Assembly (NCBI GenBank): GCA_027625915.1
Contig: JANTQA010000023.1
Span: 7,068,001-7,132,000 of the forward strand
Length of the DNA stretch: 64,000 nucleotides
Source of the DNA: Anaeramoeba flamelloides
Lineage: Eukaryota; Metamonada; Anaeramoebidae
Reading direction: 5' to 3'
Every line of letters begins with the position of its first letter. Position 1 is the stretch's first letter. Positions 61,040 to 64,000 of this stretch are shown in pieces. The position numbers and the translations under genes were made by a program. The notes under the pieces were generated by a model. It saw only the letters and a list, made by a program, of their open reading frames with translations. It was not told where the DNA came from and did no database searches.

Positions 61040-61972
61040 GGGACTAGTCTCATTTAAATTTTTTTAGGTAAATTTAAAAGAGATTTAGAATTTTTTTTGC
61101 CAATTACTTAGATTTGAAATCAAAGTGAAAAACTTCTTAGTATATTAATGAAATCTTGCTAAATGACATTCATTCAATTTAGTTATTGTTTTTATAGAAA
61201 TAAAAAATTCTTGCATTTTTTCATTTTTTTAAAAGTGGCTTTTTTTCAACTTTTCGCAAAAATACAAAAAATAAAAAAAAATATGAGCAAGAAAGCAAAA
61301 CCTTGTTATGTTTGTGGAAGAAGTACAAAAAATAGTTTGAAAAATAAACCTGAAAGGTTTTTTTTGGATTTGCATGAAAACATAGTTTGATTCGAAAAAA
61401 ATATACAATATATGCTTTACTCTTAATAAAAGATTTTCTTTCTTTTCTTGTACCATTCTTTTTTTTTCATGAATCTACTTTTTCAGTTTACAATCTTTTT
61501 TTTTTGTTGAATTTGAAGTTTTTTTTAAGTGTTCCCAAATTACCATCCAAAAGTTTTTGTCAGAGTTAAAAAAAATCAAAGAAAAGAATCAGAACTATTT
61601 TTTAAAAAAGTAATTATTGATAAAACAAATTGAGTTCTTTATAGAGTCAAGTTGGATGAACAGAAGTGAAGGAGAAAATATTAACCAGTTTTAAATTATT
61701 TTTTCGTTTTAAAAAATGAAAATAAATATTATTTTTGAGAAAATAATTAAATCCAAAATTAATCAAAAAATTCTCATCAATTTAAAGATATTTTTTCAAA
61801 AAAAAATTTTAAAAGGTCACTTTTTTTGACTGAATTGTAAAATTTTAAAAAAACAAGAACTAAAAGTTCTAACATTGAAAAAACCTGTCTATTTTCAATT
61901 TTAAACATATTTCAAGATAAGGATTCCTTATTTAGTTATTGGTCAAAAAAAAAATTAATATAGACTAGTCCC
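61040..61972 (+). mobile_element. Putative piggyBac-type non-autonomous element with TTAA target site
   Basis: TTAA at 61036-61039 and TTAA at 61973-61976 flank an 11-bp perfect inverted repeat, GGGACTAGTCT, at both ends. TTAA duplications are diagnostic of piggyBac elements, although their TIRs usually start CCC. Inside, the plus-strand frame ending at 61390 reads MSKKAKPCYVCGRSTKN and ends LDLHENIV. That resembles the start (K.CYVC) and the end of the C-terminal cysteine-rich domain of piggyBac transposases, with the middle missing. A further ACTAGTCCC end lies at 62657-62665. Total 933 bp; no transposase core is present. Confidence 0.55.
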
Positions 61973-62677
61973 TTAAAGAAATAATTTTTAATATCATTAT
62001 TTATTATCAATAATTAATAACCCCATTTTAATTTTTTCAGTGAGTTATTAACAGTACAAAGACTAAATGTATCAATAGACTTTACCAATTATTTCTCACT
62101 TTTTTACAGATTTATAAACAAATAAACAAATTTAAATAAATAAATCTAATTTTAAAAAAATAATCGAGATTATCAAAAAACAGATTTTGAACTAATAGTT
62201 TGTTATTTATACTCATGGTATTTGAAAAAGAATATTGGTTAATCTTTTATATTTCAAGAAATTATTAAAATATTTGTGAATGAAATAGATGATCAATTTT
62301 TTTAGATCTTCAAGGATTCAATATTTGATTTATTTTTAATGTATTTTGAAAATAAGAATTAACTCTCAGTGGATATTTTATCATACAGACTCCCAGACAT
62401 TACTCAAAGTGAGATTTCTTCAAAATAAATTTTTTTTTGTAAAATTTTTTTTTTCTAATTTTAGTCAAAAATCCAAACAAAAAAAGTTTTATCTTGATCT
62501 TTTGACTGAAAATTTTAATTGGGAAAAAATAAATTTTTTTAAAAATGATAACTCATCTTCTTTAAAGTTGAGAAATGAAGTTGTACAACGGGTTTAATTG
62601 TGCGTTTGTGCAAATAATTACTCGATTACTTTTGGGAAGAATAATAAATAAGAGTTACTAGTCCCATAATAACTGCT

Positions 62678-63126
62678 GAGAGAAAAATGTAGGACACAGA
62701 AAAATGGTTAGACACCATTTTTAATTGGGAAAGGAAGTAAAATTGAAAAACAAATCCTGGTGATATCTAGGTGACTTTTATATAAATCCAGGTTTAAATA
62801 CGTTACAAGTTCATTAATATGTGGTTTGGTTAGAATACTAATTTGAATGGATGATAACTAAAGTATATCATGCTATTTTAACAAAAATCCAAGTTGTTGT
62901 AAAGTTTACTATTGATTCTGAAAATGGTAATTTTTAAACTTGATTTCGATTATAAGAGAGAAGGTTTTGAAAAAGCAGAATTATATTAATCGTTATTCTA
63001 ATAAGTAGATTATTTTTATTTTCTTTAGTTATTTCACAAATGATTGAAATTACAAATTATTTTCAGTAATGTTCCCAATTAAAAATTGCTGTCCAACTAT
63101 TTTTCTGTGCCCAACATTGTTCTCTC
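62678..63126. mobile_element. MITE-like element, family B, copy 4
   Basis: Left GAGAGAAAAATGTAGGACAC then AGAAAAATGGTTAGACACC and TTTTTAATTGGGAA; right is the inverse over about 55 bp. About 450 bp, no ORF. The AGACACCAT block also echoes family A, so families A and B may share ancestry. Confidence 0.72.
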
Positions 63127-63504
63127 AACAGTAATCCGTATCCACTTTTTTATTTTATTCTTTTCGAAATTAAAAGTATTGTTTCTACAAATACTAATAA
63201 ATCTCAATTTATTCATAACAAATTTATCGTTCAATTTCCATTTTTGGAAATTTTAGAATTTTACTGTTAAAAAGACCATTGGAATAGAATATTTTTATTC
63301 AGAATCGCTTTTACAATCTTCCTTAACTTTAATTCAACAAAGTTCTTTCTTCAAGGCTCAGGTAAAAAAAAATGTTAAATAGAAAATGGAATAAAAATAT
63401 TTTCAGATATTTATAGGAATTTATCAGTACACCCCCCCCCTTTTTTTTTTTTTTTAACGTTTTATTTTTTTCTTTAGTTGTGGTTTTTAGTTTTTATTTT
63501 GTGT

Positions 63505-63760
63505 TTAATGAAACCAACTTTTGTAAGCTACTATTTCTTTCAAAATAAATGTAATAAAATTTTCATTTAGCGATCCAGAATTATAATTTATAAATTATTA
63601 AACCATTTCAAATTATTAATTCTTAAAACCAGTTTAAATTATTAATTAACCTTTCAGAAATTGGGAAATTAGAGAATTTATTTTAATTCTTGAAATGTGT
63701 TTTTTTTTGGAAAGTTAAATGAAAATTTTGATCTTTTTATTTTACAATTAAAAGTATCGT
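63505..63760. mobile_element. Small foldback element, family D, copy 3
   Basis: TAATAAAATTTTCATTTAGC near 63549 faces its inverse AAATGAAAATTTTGATCTTT near 63717. The inner ATTATTAATTCTTAAAACCAG block also occurs near 13940. About 255 bp without an ORF. Confidence 0.6.
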
Positions 63761-64000
63761 GGAATTTTCTCAATATCAAATTTTGATGTTGGAACAGATT
63801 TTTGAAAAGTTGAATATAAGAATAATGAAGCTTATATTGAAAAAAAAATTAATTAAATAAGCTAACCTAAGAATTTTTACTTATTTTCAAAAAATAAATT
63901 TCCATTCTCCAAAATAACTCTAAATATCGAAAATACACCAATTAAAGACATGAAATTCATCAAGAAATTCCAAGAAATTTATTTTGAAAAAAAAAACCAA

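Larger units (their letters stand above)
58760..64000. other. Right-hand spacer with transposon remains
   Basis: No host gene found to the window edge. A poly-T run of about 33 lies at 58912-58941. It contains a TTAA-flanked element (61040-61972), a family B element (62678-63126) and a family D element (63505-63760). The open frame at 62346-62597 has no recognised motif. Confidence 0.55.

Noticed and set aside
62346-62597. 83-codon frame near the right edge
   Set aside because: Looked at as a possible transposon ORF because an ACTAGTCCC end follows at 62657-62665, but no motif is present.
1-64000. tRNA or rRNA genes, CRISPR arrays, bacterial promoters
   Set aside because: No cloverleaf T-arm sequences, rRNA core motifs or spaced identical repeats were seen; a covariance-model scan would be needed to exclude tRNAs fully.

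Overview
This window is nuclear DNA from a very AT-rich eukaryote with spliced genes. Eight protein-coding genes are supported; four are single-exon and four carry introns of about 0.2 to 5.4 kb. Gene content fits an amoeboid or anaerobic protist: a GTP-type PEPCK, a plant-like FHA/AAA ATPase, RAD23, a PI3K class IB adaptor-like protein and a TMEM230-like protein. An Anaeramoeba-like metamonad is my best guess, but nothing seen here proves the taxon. I saw no rRNA, tRNA, CRISPR array or bacterial operon.

Layout: (1) 1-8176, minus: a four-exon gene running off the left edge, related to the p101/p84 regulatory subunits of class IB PI3-kinase; its 5.3 kb intron is full of transposon remains. (2) 11859-12680, minus: dual-specificity phosphatase. 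(3) 18190-20820, plus: PEPCK in two exons. (4) 23214-32737, plus: FHA-domain AAA ATPase in three exons, with a 5.4 kb intron inside the Walker A motif. (5) 37292-42341, minus: RAD23 in four exons, close to one domain per exon. (6) 48100-49083, minus: zeta-crystallin-like quinone oxidoreductase. (7) 52172-52567, minus: TMEM230-like membrane protein. (8) 57791-58759, minus: unrecognised, highly charged protein with unusually GC-rich codons.

The rest, well over half of the window, is AT-rich spacer and intron. It is not featureless: it holds many foldback (terminal inverted repeat) elements that fall into recurring families labelled A to G below. It also holds an apparent piggyBac-type element with TTAA target sites, LINE reverse-transcriptase fragments, a near-new perfect 73-bp palindrome, microsatellites and a few odd poly-G or poly-C runs.

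The genes do not form an operon or an obvious pathway. RAD23 and the FHA/AAA ATPase both point to protein and DNA quality control. The phosphatase and the PI3K adaptor point to signalling. PEPCK and the oxidoreductase belong to central and redox metabolism. The most notable single item is the PI3K class IB adaptor-like gene in what looks like a protist. Exon boundaries were found by eye from reading-frame continuity, GT/AG dinucleotides and protein-family continuity; they are predictions.
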